DNA of 64,000 bases. Origin: Streptomyces roseirectus. Lineage in GTDB: Bacteria > Actinomycetota > Actinomycetes > Streptomycetales > Streptomycetaceae. Both the position numbers and the translations under genes were made by a program. This document shows, in pieces, positions 33,442 to 42,835 of the stretch (positions within the stretch are counted from its first letter, which is position 1; the number at the start of each line of letters is the position of its first letter). Where the stretch lies: contig NZ_CP060828.1 of NCBI RefSeq assembly GCF_014489635.1, positions 2,418,001 to 2,482,000 on the forward strand. The letters are read 5' to 3'. The notes beneath the pieces were generated by a model, which did no database searches, was not told the origin of the DNA, and saw only the letters and a program-made list of their open reading frames with translations.

Positions 33442-34194
33442 TCAGACGTCGACGCCGTGCGCGCGCAGATAGGCGACCGGGTCGATGTCGGAGCCGTACT
33501 CCGCCGTCGTGCGCGCCTCGAAGTGCAGGTGCGGGCCCGTCACGTTGCCGGTCGCGCCCGAGTAGCCGATCAGTTCGCCGGGGGTGACCGTCTGGCCCAC
33601 CGCCACGGAGATCGCCGACAGGTGGCCGTACTGGGTGTACGTCCCGTCGTGCATCCGGACGACGACCTGGTTGCCGTAGGCGCCGCCCCAGCCCGCCTCG
33701 ACGACGGTGCCGAGGCCCACGGCGTGCACCGGGGTGCCGGTGGCGGCGTGGAAGTCGATGCCCGTGTGGCTGCCGGAGGACCACAGGGAGCCGCCGCTGC
33801 GGTAGCCGGTGGAGACGTAGGAGCCGGTGATCGGCGCGACGAACGCGTTGAGCCGGGCCCGTTCCGCCTCGCGCGCGGCGCGTGCCTCGGCCGCGCGAGC
33901 CGCCCTCGCGTCCTCGGCTGCCTGGGCGCGCAGAGCCTGCGCCTGCGCGCGTACGGCCGCCTGCTGGACGGCGTGCTGCTGCGCGTCCGCGCGGTCGGCG
34001 GCCTGCTCGGTGACGTCGAGGCGCATGGTGACCGTGTCGTCCGCGAGCGTCATGGCGTTCGCGGCCGTCGGTTCGGGGGGAGAGCCGGCCGCCAGTGCCG
34101 ACGTCGTCAGCGCCGCTATGCCGGCCGCGCGGGCCGTCGTGCGCTGGATCCGGGTCGCCTTGCGGCGCTTCCCGGTGGCGCAGGTGAACGCCAT
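33442..34194 (-). CDS. secreted M23-family peptidoglycan peptidase
   Basis: 250 residues. A basic N-terminus and Ala-rich hydrophobic stretch (about 15-45) suggest export, although the signal is atypical. An Ala/Gln/Arg coiled coil (about 55-120) leads to the LytM/M23 domain with SHTGIDFHA (H and D zinc ligands), TYTQYGHLSAI and GPHLHFEA (the HxH site). It should cut peptide cross-links of peptidoglycan. The ATG at 34194 has GGAAAGGA upstream and follows a c-di-AMP riboswitch, so expression probably depends on c-di-AMP level. Terminator downstream. Confidence 0.9.
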   Translation of the reverse strand: MAFTCATGKRRKATRIQRTTARAAGIAALTTSALAAGSPPEPTAANAMTLADDTVTMRLDVTEQAADRADAQQHAVQQAAVRAQAQALRAQAAEDARAARAAEARAAREAERARLNAFVAPITGSYVSTGYRSGGSLWSSGSHTGIDFHAATGTPVHAVGLGTVVEAGWGGAYGNQVVVRMHDGTYTQYGHLSAISVAVGQTVTPGELIGYSGATGNVTGPHLHFEARTTAEYGSDIDPVAYLRAHGVDV

Positions 34195-34222
34195 GAGGTC
34201 GAGTTCGTCCTTTCCTTCCCTC

Positions 34223-34346
34223 TCGCCTACCGGGTTAGCTGACGGGTTCGGAGCAGGAAGGTCTCCTACGGGCGCACGCGCCCGATTCACCCCAGGGACT
34301 GTGGGTCCCCGGCTCCCCTGGCTCGCGCCGTGCGGGGACTCGGCGA
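34223..34346 (-). promoter_or_regulatory. c-di-AMP riboswitch (ydaO/yuaA class) in leader of M23 peptidase
   Basis: Read on the minus strand, the leader shows the ydaO hallmarks in order: GGGGAGCCGGGGACCC, CTGGGGTGAATCGG, GTAGGAGACCTTCC, TGCTCCGAACCCGTC and AGCTAACCCGGTAGGCGA. TCGCC at 34342-34346 pairs with GGCGA at 34223-34227 as P1. In actinobacteria this class sits upstream of cell-wall hydrolases and switches them off when c-di-AMP is high. The peptidase start lies 29 nt downstream. No gene is present from 34347 to 34595. Confidence 0.9.
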
Positions 34347-34595
34347 TCGCTGTCCGGTGCCGCGGTGTGCGGCGCACTGCCCGACGAACAGCCCGGACGA
34401 CGCTAGAGGGGCACACCGCCGATTCCCAAACGCACAGCGGTTTTTGTAGCGCAGACCACAGGGCAGAGGTGCACCCTCCGGGCGAAAACGGTCATCCCCG
34501 AGGAACGTTTCCGGGCAGGGTGTCGATGTGCGAACAGGCGAACGAGGCAGGGCGGGGGGAAGGTTCGGCGCACGCGCGCGGGCCGGTACGACGGA

Positions 34596-34627
34596 GCCGC
34601 CGCCCGGAGATGTCTCCGGACGGCGGC
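34596..34627 (-). terminator. terminator after M16 peptidase pair
   Basis: A 15-bp stem (GCCGCCGCCCGGAGA side) with one mismatch and a two-base loop, 71 bp downstream of the M16 stop on the minus strand. Confidence 0.65.
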
Positions 34628-34697
34628 CCAGGGCGCGCACGGCAGTGGTCCCACACGCGCGTGCCCGAACGGTCGCACCCGCGCGTACGCCGGCCGG

Positions 34698-36086
34698 CTA
34701 CTCCGCCGTCACCACCTGCACCGGCCCGATCCCCAGGGCCTCGACCGGCTCGCGGATCTCCTTCGCGTCGCCGACCAGGACGGTCACCAGGCGGTCGACC
34801 GGGAAGGCGTTGACGACGGCGGCGGTGGCCTCGACGGTCCCGGTGGCGGCGAGCCTGCGGTACAGGGTCGCCTGGAAGTCGTCGGGCAGGTGCTGCTCGA
34901 CCTGGTCGGCGAGGGTCCCGGCGACGGCCGCGGCGGTCTCGTACTTGAGCGGCGCCACCCCGACGAGGTTCTGGACGGCGAAGTCGCGCTCGGCGTCCGT
35001 CAGGCCCTCGGCGGCGAGCGTGCGCAGGACGGTCCACAGGTCCGCGAGGGCGGGCCCGGTGTTGGGCGTGTCCACGGAGCCGCTGATGGCGAGCATGGAC
35101 GCGCCGGTGCCGTCGGGGGCGGAGCGCAGGACCTGGCCGAAGGCGCGCACGCCGTAGGTGTAGCCCTTCTCCTCGCGCAGGACGGCGTCCAGACGGGACG
35201 TCAGGGTGCCGCCGAGGCAGTACGTGCCGAGCACCTGGGCGGCCCACACGCGGTCGTGCCGGTCGGCGCCCACGCGCCCGATCAGCAGCTGCGTCTGGAC
35301 GGCGCCGGGCCGGTCGACGATGACGACGCGCCCGGTGTCGTCGGCGGTGATCGGCGGGACGGGCCGGGGCTGCGCCGGGGTACCCGTCCAGGCGCCCAGG
35401 GTCTCGCCGAGCAGCGCGTCGAGGTCGACGCCGTCCAGGTCGCCGACGACGACCGCGGTGGCCGTGGCGGGGCGCACGTGCCGGTCGTAGAAGGCGCGGA
35501 CGGCGGCGGCGTCGATCTTCTCGACGGTGTCCTCGGTGCCCTGGCGCGGGCGCGACATGCGCGCGGTCGCCGGGAACAGCGCCTTGGAGAGCTCCTTGGC
35601 GGCCCGCCGGGACGGGTTGGCGAGTTCGTGGGGGATCTCGTCGAGGCGGTTGCGCACCAGCCGTTCGACCTCGCCCTCGGCGAACGCGGGCGCGCGCAGG
35701 GCGTCGGCGAGCAGCCCGAGCCCCTTGGCGAGCCGGGAGGCCGGGACCTCCAGGCTGAGGCGGACGCCGGGGTGGTCGGCGTGCGCGTCGAGCGTGGCGC
35801 CCGCGCGCTCCAGCTCGGCCGCGTACTCCTCGGCGGAGTGCCGGTCGGTGCCCTCGGAGAAGGCCCGCGCCATGATCGTGGCGACACCGTCCAGGCCGGT
35901 CGGCTCGGCCTCCAGGGGCGCGTCGAGCAGGATCTCGACGGCGACGACCTGCTGGCCGGGGCGGTGGCAGCGCAGGACGGTCAGACCGTTGGCGAGGGCG
36001 GCGCGCTCGGGCGCGGGGAACGCCCACGGCTTGGCCTCGCCCGCCTGGGGCTGCGGGTGGAAGTCCATCGTGGCGAGCTCGGTCAC
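34698..36086 (-). CDS. M16-family peptidase homologue lacking the zinc motif (non-catalytic partner)
   Basis: 462 residues with the insulinase/M16 two-domain fold: LANGLTVLRCHRPGQQVVAVEILLDA, PHELANPSRRAAKELSKALFP and ATATAVVVGDLDGVDLDAL. At the place of HxxEH the sequence reads GLDGVATIMARAFSEGT, so the zinc ligands are absent. In processing-peptidase-type pairs this subunit supports the active one. The GTG at 36086 overlaps the stop of the upstream active gene as GTGA, which fits a 1:1 complex. Fourth part of a two-gene operon ending at a terminator. Confidence 0.88.
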   Translation of the reverse strand: MTELATMDFHPQPQAGEAKPWAFPAPERAALANGLTVLRCHRPGQQVVAVEILLDAPLEAEPTGLDGVATIMARAFSEGTDRHSAEEYAAELERAGATLDAHADHPGVRLSLEVPASRLAKGLGLLADALRAPAFAEGEVERLVRNRLDEIPHELANPSRRAAKELSKALFPATARMSRPRQGTEDTVEKIDAAAVRAFYDRHVRPATATAVVVGDLDGVDLDALLGETLGAWTGTPAQPRPVPPITADDTGRVVIVDRPGAVQTQLLIGRVGADRHDRVWAAQVLGTYCLGGTLTSRLDAVLREEKGYTYGVRAFGQVLRSAPDGTGASMLAISGSVDTPNTGPALADLWTVLRTLAAEGLTDAERDFAVQNLVGVAPLKYETAAAVAGTLADQVEQHLPDDFQATLYRRLAATGTVEATAAVVNAFPVDRLVTVLVGDAKEIREPVEALGIGPVQVVTAE

Positions 36087-37477
36087 TTGCCCGTCTCCTC
36101 GTTGTCGTCGGCAGCCTCTACGGTCGCTTCGCGCGCGGGGTCCCCGGGGACGTCGGCGTCCTCGGCGTCGTCCGGGTGCTTGGGCTCGTAGACGAGCACC
36201 GCGCGGTTGTCGGGCCGCAGGCGGGCCTTGGCGACCTCCTGGACCTCCTCCGGGGTGATCTCCAGCACACGCTGGACGGCCGTGAGGGCGAGCTGCGCGT
36301 CGCCGAACAGGACGGCGAAGCGGCACAGTTCGTCCGCGCGGCCCGCGACCGTGCCGAGCCGGTCCAGCCACTCGCGCTCCAGCTGCGCCTGCGCGCGCTC
36401 CATCTCCTCGGCGGTGGGTCCCTCGGCGGCGAACCGGGCCAGCTCCTCGTCGATGGCGGCCTCGATGACGGGCACCTCGACGTCCCCGGACGTCTTGACG
36501 TCCAGCCAGCCCAGGGAGGGCGCGCCGGCCAGCCGCAGCAGGCCGAACCCGGCGGCGACGGCCGTCCGGTCGCGCCGTACGAGGCGGTTGTAGAGGCGGG
36601 AGGACTCGCCGCCGCCCAGGACGGTGAGCGCCAGGTCGGCCGCGTCCCCCGCGCGCGTGCCGTCCTCGGGGAGCCGGTAGGCGGCCATCAGGGCGCGCGC
36701 CGGGACCTCCTCGACGACGACCTCGCGCAGTTCCTCACCGATGACGTCCGGCAGGGAGCCGTCGCGCGGTTCGGGCTTGCCGTCGTGCGCGGGGATGGAG
36801 CCGAAGTACTTCTCGACCCAGGCGAGCGTCTGCTGCGGGTCGATGTCGCCGACGACCGACAGGACGGCGTTGTTCGGCGCGTAGTACGTGCGGAAGAACG
36901 CGCGCGCGTCCTCCAGGGTCGCCGCGTCCAGGTCGGCCATCGAGCCGATGGGCGTGTGGTGGTAGGGGTGGCCGTCCGGGTAGACGAGGGCGGTCAGCTT
37001 CTCGAACGCGGTCCCGTAGGGGACGTTGTCGTAGCGCTGGCGGCGCTCGTTCTTGACGACGTCGCGCTGGTTCTCCATGGACTCGTCGTCCAGGGCGGCC
37101 AGCAGGGAGCCCATCCGGTCGGCCTCCAGCCAGAGGGCGAGCTCCAGCTGGTGCGCGGGCATGGTCTCGAAGTAGTTGGTGCGCTCGAAGCTGGTGGTGC
37201 CGTTGAGGGAGCCGCCGGCGCCCTGGACCAGTTCGAAGTGGCCGTTGCCCTTGACCTGGGCGGAGCCCTGGAACATCAGGTGCTCGAAAAGGTGAGCCAG
37301 TCCGGTGCGCCCCTTGACCTCGTGGCGCGAGCCGACGTCGTACCAGAGGCACACCGCCGCGACGGGGGTCAGATGGTCCTCGGAGAGCACCACGCGCAGG
37401 CCGTTGGCCAGGCGGTGCTCGGTCGCTGTCAGGCCCCCGGAGCCTGCCTGGGCTGTGGCCGTGTGACCCATGGGCAT
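36083..37477 (-). CDS. M16-family zinc metallopeptidase (active subunit)
   Basis: 464 residues. The inverted zinc motif HxxEH is intact in GLAHLFEHLMFQGS, with the downstream Glu in ENQRDVVKNERRQRYDN. The N-terminus LANGLRVVLSEDHLTPVAAVCLWYDVG and the C-terminal domain pair are normal. It probably degrades or processes peptides in the cytosol; no signal peptide is seen. ATG at 37477 follows GAAGGGACG with good spacing; a second ATG 6 nt later is also possible. It is divergent from parC, with 371 bp between. Confidence 0.88.
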   Translation of the reverse strand: MPMGHTATAQAGSGGLTATEHRLANGLRVVLSEDHLTPVAAVCLWYDVGSRHEVKGRTGLAHLFEHLMFQGSAQVKGNGHFELVQGAGGSLNGTTSFERTNYFETMPAHQLELALWLEADRMGSLLAALDDESMENQRDVVKNERRQRYDNVPYGTAFEKLTALVYPDGHPYHHTPIGSMADLDAATLEDARAFFRTYYAPNNAVLSVVGDIDPQQTLAWVEKYFGSIPAHDGKPEPRDGSLPDVIGEELREVVVEEVPARALMAAYRLPEDGTRAGDAADLALTVLGGGESSRLYNRLVRRDRTAVAAGFGLLRLAGAPSLGWLDVKTSGDVEVPVIEAAIDEELARFAAEGPTAEEMERAQAQLEREWLDRLGTVAGRADELCRFAVLFGDAQLALTAVQRVLEITPEEVQEVAKARLRPDNRAVLVYEPKHPDDAEDADVPGDPAREATVEAADDNEETGK

Positions 37478-37848
37478 GTACGTCCCTTCGATGGCGGACG
37501 CGGTCGTCGAACCGCGGACTTTCCTGCCGGTCCTGTCACTGTATGCAAGCGCGCGGACGGTCGGCGAAGTTCCCGGCGCGCGTACGCCGAGAGCGGATCG
37601 CGTAACCTGCGGGCGGCCGTGGGGGAACGGCCCGCGCTCGCCCGGCCGGGCCCGTGACACCGGGCCTTGGCCCGGGTTGTCAGTGCCACGGTCCACAATG
37701 GTCGACGTCAGACCCTTCACCACCGTACGTACGAGCAAGTCCGGCCCCTTCCCGGGGTCCGGGCTACCGGGGCAGGGGCAACCCGGCCCGCTCGGCACCG
37801 ACTTGAGCGCCCCGCAGGTAAGCGACCAGAAAAGAGGAGCCGGCAGCG
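37478..37848. other. 371-bp divergent intergenic region, M16 pair and parC
   Basis: No gene. A hairpin TGACA-CCGGGCC / GGCCCGG-TGTCA (37655-37682, two-base bulge) lies about 170 bp before parC and could be an operator or attenuator. AGAGGAG just before 37849 is the parC ribosome site. Confidence 0.5.
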
Positions 37849-40305
37849 ATGGCCCGCCGCAGCACGAAGACCCCACCGCCCGACGACTCGTTCGAGGAGC
37901 GGATCCTCGACATCGACGTCGTCGACGAGATGCAGGGCTCCTTCCTCGAGTACGCCTACTCGGTCATCTACTCCCGCGCCCTGCCCGACGCCCGCGACGG
38001 CCTGAAGCCGGTCCACCGCCGCATCGTCTACCAGATGAACGAGATGGGCCTGCGCCCCGACCGGGGCTACGTCAAGTGCGCCCGTGTGGTGGGCGAGGTC
38101 ATGGGCAAGCTGCACCCGCACGGCGACGCGTCGATCTACGACGCGCTCGTGCGTATGGCGCAGCCGTTCTCCATGCGCGTGCCCCTCGTCGACGGGCACG
38201 GCAACTTCGGCTCCCTGGGCAACGACGACCCGCCCGCCGCCATGCGGTACACGGAGTGCCGGCAGGCCGAGGCGACGAGCCTGATGACGGAGTCGATCGA
38301 CGAGGACACGGTCGACTTCGCGCCCAACTACGACGGCCAGGAGCAGGAGCCGGTGGCGCTGCCCGCCGCCTTCCCGAACCTCCTGGTGAACGGCTCCTCC
38401 GGGATCGCCGTCGGCATGGCGACGAACATGCCGCCGCACAACCTGGGCGAGGTCGTGGCCGCCGCCCGCCACCTGATCCGCTACCCGAACGCGGACCTGG
38501 ACGCCCTGATGAAGTTCGTCCCGGGCCCCGACCTGCCCACGGGCGGGCGGATCGTCGGCCTGGGCGGCATCCGGGACGCGTACGACACGGGCCGGGGCAC
38601 GTTCAAGATCCGGGCGACGGTCTCGGTCGAGACGGTGACGGCCCGCCGCAAGGGCCTGGTCATCACCGAACTGCCCTTCACCGTCGGCCCCGAGAAGGTC
38701 ATCGCCAAGATCAAGGACCTGGTCGGCTCGAAGAAGATCCAGGGCATCGCCGACGTCAAGGACCTCACCGACCGCGCGCACGGGCTGCGCCTGGTCATCG
38801 AGATCAAGAACGGCTTCGTCCCGGAGGCCGTCCTGGAGCAGCTCTACAAGCTCACCCCGATGGAAGAGTCCTTCGGCATCAACAACGTGGCCCTGGTGGA
38901 CGGCCAGCCGCTCACGCTGGGCCTCAAGGAACTGCTCGAGGTCTACCTGGACCACCGGTTCACCGTCGTGCGCCGCCGCAGCGAGTTCCGGCGCGGCAAG
39001 CGGCGCGACCGGCTGCACCTGGTGGAGGGCCTGCTCACCGCGCTCGTCGACATCGACGAGGTCATCCGGCTGATCCGGTCCAGCGACAACAGCGCGCAGG
39101 CGAAGGAGCGCCTGATGGAGCGCTTCTCGCTGTCGGAGATCCAGACGCAGTACATCCTGGACACCCCGCTGCGCCGGCTCACCCGGTTCGACCGGATCGA
39201 GCTGGAGTCGGAGAAGGAGCGGCTGACCGCGGAGATCGCCGAGCTGACCCGGATCCTGGAGTCGGACGCGGAGCTGCGCAAGCTGGTCTCGGCCGAACTG
39301 GCCGCGGTCGCCAAGAAGTTCGGCACCGAGCGGCGTACGGTCCTGCTGGAGGCGTCGGGCGCCACCGCGTCCGCCGTGCCGCTGCAGGTGGCGGACGACC
39401 CGTGCCGGGTACTGCTGTCGTCGACGGGGCTGCTGGCCCGTACGGCGAACGGCGAGCCGTTCGCGGCGGAGGAGGGCGCCACGCGTGCGAAGCACGACGT
39501 GATCGTCTCCGCGGTGCCCGCGACGGCGCGCGGCGAGATCGGCGCCGTGACCTCCGAGGGCCGGCTGCTGCGGATCAACGTCGTCGACCTGCCCCAGCTG
39601 CCGGACACGGCGGCCGCGCCCAACCTGTCGGGCGGCGCCCCGGTGGCGGAGTTCGTGTCGCTGGCGGAGGGCGAGACGCTGGTCTGTCTGATGACGCTGG
39701 ACGAGTCGTCGCCGGGCCTCGCGCTCGGCACGGAACAGGGCGTCGTCAAGCGCGTGGTGCCGGACTACCCCTCCAACAAGGAGGAGCTGGAGGTCATCAC
39801 CCTCAAGGACGGCGACCGGATCGTCGGCGCGGTCGAACTGCGCACGGGCGAGGAAGACCTCGTCTTCATCACGGACGACGCCCAGCTGCTGCGCTACCAG
39901 GCGTCCCAGGTGCGCCCCCAGGGTCGTCCCGCGGGCGGTATGGCGGGCATCAAGCTCACGGACGGCGCGAAGGTCATCTCGTTCACCGCGGTCGACCCCG
40001 CGGCGGACGCGATGGTGTTCACCGTCGCGGGCTCGCGCGGCACGCTGGACGACTCGGTGCAGACGACGGCCAAGCTGACCCCGTTCGACCAGTACCCGCG
40101 CAAGGGGCGCGCGACGGGCGGCGTGCGCTGCCAGCGGTTCCTGAAGGGCGAGGACTGCCTGTCGGTCGCCTGGGCGGGTCCGGTGCCCGCGCGGGCCGCC
40201 CAGAAGAACGGGATGCCCGCCGAGCTGCCGGAGATCGACCCGCGCCGGGACGGTTCGGGTGTGTCGCTGCCGAAGACGGTGGCGGTGGTCGCGGGGCCGT
40301 TCTAG
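37849..40305 (+). CDS. parC: DNA topoisomerase IV subunit A (GyrA/ParC family)
   Basis: 818 residues. The breakage-reunion domain has LEYAYSVIYSRALPDARDGL, KVHPHGDASIYDALVRMAQ-like text around 100-130 and AAMRYTECR with the catalytic Tyr. A dimer coiled coil (about 350-430) follows, and the C-terminal six-blade beta-pinwheel has repeats such as LVCLMTLDESSPG and LVFITDDAQLLRY. No GyrA box (QRRGGKG) is apparent, which favours ParC over GyrA. Together with the ParE-like gene at 53951 it decatenates daughter chromosomes, important for sporulation septation. ATG at 37849 has AGGAG. Converges on the CobW gene with 7 nt between stops. Confidence 0.92.
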   Translation: MARRSTKTPPPDDSFEERILDIDVVDEMQGSFLEYAYSVIYSRALPDARDGLKPVHRRIVYQMNEMGLRPDRGYVKCARVVGEVMGKLHPHGDASIYDALVRMAQPFSMRVPLVDGHGNFGSLGNDDPPAAMRYTECRQAEATSLMTESIDEDTVDFAPNYDGQEQEPVALPAAFPNLLVNGSSGIAVGMATNMPPHNLGEVVAAARHLIRYPNADLDALMKFVPGPDLPTGGRIVGLGGIRDAYDTGRGTFKIRATVSVETVTARRKGLVITELPFTVGPEKVIAKIKDLVGSKKIQGIADVKDLTDRAHGLRLVIEIKNGFVPEAVLEQLYKLTPMEESFGINNVALVDGQPLTLGLKELLEVYLDHRFTVVRRRSEFRRGKRRDRLHLVEGLLTALVDIDEVIRLIRSSDNSAQAKERLMERFSLSEIQTQYILDTPLRRLTRFDRIELESEKERLTAEIAELTRILESDAELRKLVSAELAAVAKKFGTERRTVLLEASGATASAVPLQVADDPCRVLLSSTGLLARTANGEPFAAEEGATRAKHDVIVSAVPATARGEIGAVTSEGRLLRINVVDLPQLPDTAAAPNLSGGAPVAEFVSLAEGETLVCLMTLDESSPGLALGTEQGVVKRVVPDYPSNKEELEVITLKDGDRIVGAVELRTGEEDLVFITDDAQLLRYQASQVRPQGRPAGGMAGIKLTDGAKVISFTAVDPAADAMVFTVAGSRGTLDDSVQTTAKLTPFDQYPRKGRATGGVRCQRFLKGEDCLSVAWAGPVPARAAQKNGMPAELPEIDPRRDGSGVSLPKTVAVVAGPF

Positions 40306-40312
40306 CCCGCGC

Positions 40313-41416
40313 CTAGCCCTCGTCCGGGAGGTCGTCGTCCCGGGGGTCCTCGACGAGAGGGTCCTCGCCGGGGGCCTCCTGCTCGGCCTCCGGGTCGCGC
40401 ACGTACCTCAGGACGCCCCACATGCCGCGCTCGTCGGCCTGTGGGGCGTCCTGCACGCACGCGTGGAGCTCTTTGGCGAGCGCGTCCCGGTCGATCCCCG
40501 CGCCGATCAGGACAAGCTGCGTACGGCGCTCCTCGCCCTCGCTCCAGGGCTCCGGGACAAACCTGAGGAACCGTCCGACCGCGTGCACGGCGTACCGGTT
40601 GAGGGGGTCGTTCGGCCCGAGGTCGACGTACCCCTTGATCCGGTACAGCCCTTCGGAACGGCCGTCCAGGAACGTCATCAGCCGCCTCGGGTCCAGGGGC
40701 GCGGCCGAGGCGAAGGAGACGCTGTCGTACGCGGTGTGCAGGTGGTCCGCGTGGTCGTCGTCATGGCGGTGCAGGTCGTCGAAGGAGAGCTGCCCGACGC
40801 GCTCCTCGCTCGGCCGGCAGTCGAACAGGAACTCCGGGTCGATGCGGCCGTAGCGGGCGGGTACGACGGCCGCACTCCCGGCAAGGGAACGAACGAGCCC
40901 GAGCACACGTTCCCCGTCGTCCGCGCGGTCCAGCTTGTTGACGACGACGAGGTCGGCGAGGCCGATGTGCCGGTCGATCTCGGGGTGCCGCGCGCGTGTG
41001 GCGTCGAACTCGGCGGCGTCGACGACCTCGACGAGCCCGCCGTACTCGATCGCCGGGTGTTCGCTCGCGAGCACCATGCGGACGAGTTCACCGGGCTCGG
41101 CGAGGCCGCTGGCCTCGATGACGATGACGTCGACACCGACGGCCGGCGCGGCCAGGCGCTCCAGGTAGGAGTCCAGTTCGCTCGCGTCGACGGCGCAGCA
41201 CAGGCAGCCGTTGCCGAGGGACACGGTCGAGTCGCCGAGGGCTCCGGCGACGGCCATGGCGTCGATCTCGATCGCCCCGAAGTCGTTGACGATCGCGCCG
41301 ATACGGCTGCCTCCGCTGCGGTGCAGCAGGTGGTTGAGCAGCGTCGTCTTGCCGGAGCCGAGGAATCCGGCGAGGACGACGACGGGGATCTGCTTCGGGG
41401 TGCGGCCCTGCGCCAC
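40313..41416 (-). CDS. CobW/COG0523-family G3E GTPase, probable metallochaperone
   Basis: 367 residues. The GTPase domain has Walker A FLGSGKTTLLNHL, the metal-binding CxCC in GNGCLCCAVD, EASGLAEPGE and NKLDRA (base specificity). A His/Asp-rich stretch (RHDDDHADHLH, near residue 225) precedes the CobW_C domain (about 245-340). The acidic tail is low complexity. COG0523 members deliver zinc or cobalt to client enzymes under scarcity. No zinc-regulator box is convincing upstream. The GTG at 41416 is the first codon before the conserved PVVVLAGFLG strand. Confidence 0.87.
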   Translation of the reverse strand: MAQGRTPKQIPVVVLAGFLGSGKTTLLNHLLHRSGGSRIGAIVNDFGAIEIDAMAVAGALGDSTVSLGNGCLCCAVDASELDSYLERLAAPAVGVDVIVIEASGLAEPGELVRMVLASEHPAIEYGGLVEVVDAAEFDATRARHPEIDRHIGLADLVVVNKLDRADDGERVLGLVRSLAGSAAVVPARYGRIDPEFLFDCRPSEERVGQLSFDDLHRHDDDHADHLHTAYDSVSFASAAPLDPRRLMTFLDGRSEGLYRIKGYVDLGPNDPLNRYAVHAVGRFLRFVPEPWSEGEERRTQLVLIGAGIDRDALAKELHACVQDAPQADERGMWGVLRYVRDPEAEQEAPGEDPLVEDPRDDDLPDEG

Positions 41417-41735
41417 GTACGACCTCTTTCGCGCCTGCGCGTGCGCCGGTTCACGCTCCGGAGCACGGCCGAGGGATGACTGCGACCTCAGGATACGAGC
41501 CGGAAGAATCACCGCGAAGTGAACGATTGTTAGCTGCGTGTCCGGGGCAGACGTCAGGCAAGGCGCCGGGGTGTGCGACCCTCGCTTCCTTCCGTGCGCC
41601 TCCTCTCCGCCTCCCCGCCGATCAGAGCCGCTCGGCACTCTGGGAGACGGCAAGCGCCGCCCACCGCTCGCCGGTCCCCGTCACCACACCCGCACCCCGA
41701 CGACCGGCGCACGGCCGCCTGGACCGGGGGTTGAC

Positions 41736-42242
41736 ATGGCCACACAGACTGCAGGGATCCGCGGGATCGTCTCGGCCGCGAAGCAGAGATTCTCGGTCAC
41801 CCTCGACTCCCTGGGCATACCGGGCGCCGGCCATCGCAGGCGGGCCGCCCTCACCGAACAGCACAGGCTGTCCTTCGACCTGCTCTGCAAGGCCATGGAC
41901 GATCCCGCCCTCGCCGCCGTCCTCGACACCTACGAGTCCGACGTGCCGCTCGACAAGCAGCGGCAGTTCCTCTTCGCCAACGCCCTGTACGTCAACAACC
42001 TGTACTTCTACCGGATCGGCGCGCTCACGCGCGCGGAGCTGTACGGGCACCTGCGCGTGATGTGCCGGAACAAGGTCTTCCGCGAGTACTGGGAGGCCAC
42101 CCGGCACCACCGCAAGAGCCTGCCGGAGACCTCCGAGGAGTACATCCTCGGGCGGATGATGGACGACCTCATCCACGATCTCGACGACGCCGACACGGAC
42201 GAGTGGTGGGTGGTGGGCGAACCTCCGGAGGAGTCCGCGTGA
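41736..42242 (+). CDS. DUF6082 family protein
   Basis: 168 residues, helical and acidic. Conserved features are LTEQHRLSFDLLCKAMDDP, the tyrosine-rich NALYVNNLYFYRIG and FREYWEATRHHRKSLP. The last 30 residues are very acidic (DDLIHDLDDADTDEWW). DUF6082 is a streptomycete family without a known role. ATG at 41736 lacks a strong SD but similarity begins there. It is followed by a small convergent gene of another type. Confidence 0.75.
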   Translation: MATQTAGIRGIVSAAKQRFSVTLDSLGIPGAGHRRRAALTEQHRLSFDLLCKAMDDPALAAVLDTYESDVPLDKQRQFLFANALYVNNLYFYRIGALTRAELYGHLRVMCRNKVFREYWEATRHHRKSLPETSEEYILGRMMDDLIHDLDDADTDEWWVVGEPPEESA

Positions 42243-42309
42243 GGCGGCCGGAGGGGGGCGTCACGAGGCCCGGTGCCATCGCTCCGGGCCTCGGCGGGGA
42301 GGTGGCGCG

Positions 42310-42546
42310 TCAGGCGTCGGGGATGTCCTGCTTGGCGCGGACGAGCGTCTCGCGCGTGATGACGACGATCCGCTCGTAGTCGGCTCGTGCGGCGTCCGAG
42401 GGCAGCTCACGGTCGAGTTCCTCGGTCGCTTCGCGCCCGATCACGGCGAAGTCGCCGTTGCTGAGCTCGAAGATGTCGGGGCAGGTCTGCCCTGTGGTGC
42501 TGCCGCGCTCCCTGGGGGACGCCCCGACCCGTCGCACGATCTTCAC
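42310..42546 (-). CDS. small conserved streptomycete protein (78 aa)
   Basis: 78 residues. A basic N-terminus, a CPDIFELSNGDFAVIGREATEEL core and a C-terminal amphipathic helix are visible, with VVITRETLVRAKQDIPD at the end. I recall many paralogues of this size in Streptomyces, often near regulator/DUF397-type genes; I do not know the function. The start is GTG at 42546 with AAGGCGG upstream. Confidence 0.68.
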   Translation of the reverse strand: MKIVRRVGASPRERGSTTGQTCPDIFELSNGDFAVIGREATEELDRELPSDAARADYERIVVITRETLVRAKQDIPDA

Positions 42547-42835
42547 GAAAACGTACCGCCTTCTTATGACTTGGAGGGATGGCTGTGCCCTCCGAAGTCA
42601 GCCGCGGTGGTGGTCGGTGGTGGTCGGAGTGCGCTCTCCGCGCGCAGGGGTGTTCGCCGGAGCGCCCTGAGCGGGCCAGCACAACATACCCACTCGCTTT
42701 GCCCGGCCGCGCACGCTACTCCGGAAAGCGCAGGGAAATTCACCGGACCTGCCCGCCGTCCCGCAGTGGCCCGAAGCACCTCACCCGGAGGGGTATCTGA
42801 CCTTGCGTCAGCTCCCGAAGGTGCGCTTGCCCCTG

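Noticed and set aside
37470..40316. A 948-codon open frame overlapping parC in another frame.
   Set aside because: Shadow frame; parC has intact topoisomerase motifs and the usual codon bias.
41417..41735. Zinc-regulator (Zur) box upstream of the CobW gene.
   Set aside because: No TGAAAATNATTTTCA-like palindrome; nearby AT-rich bases do not form one.
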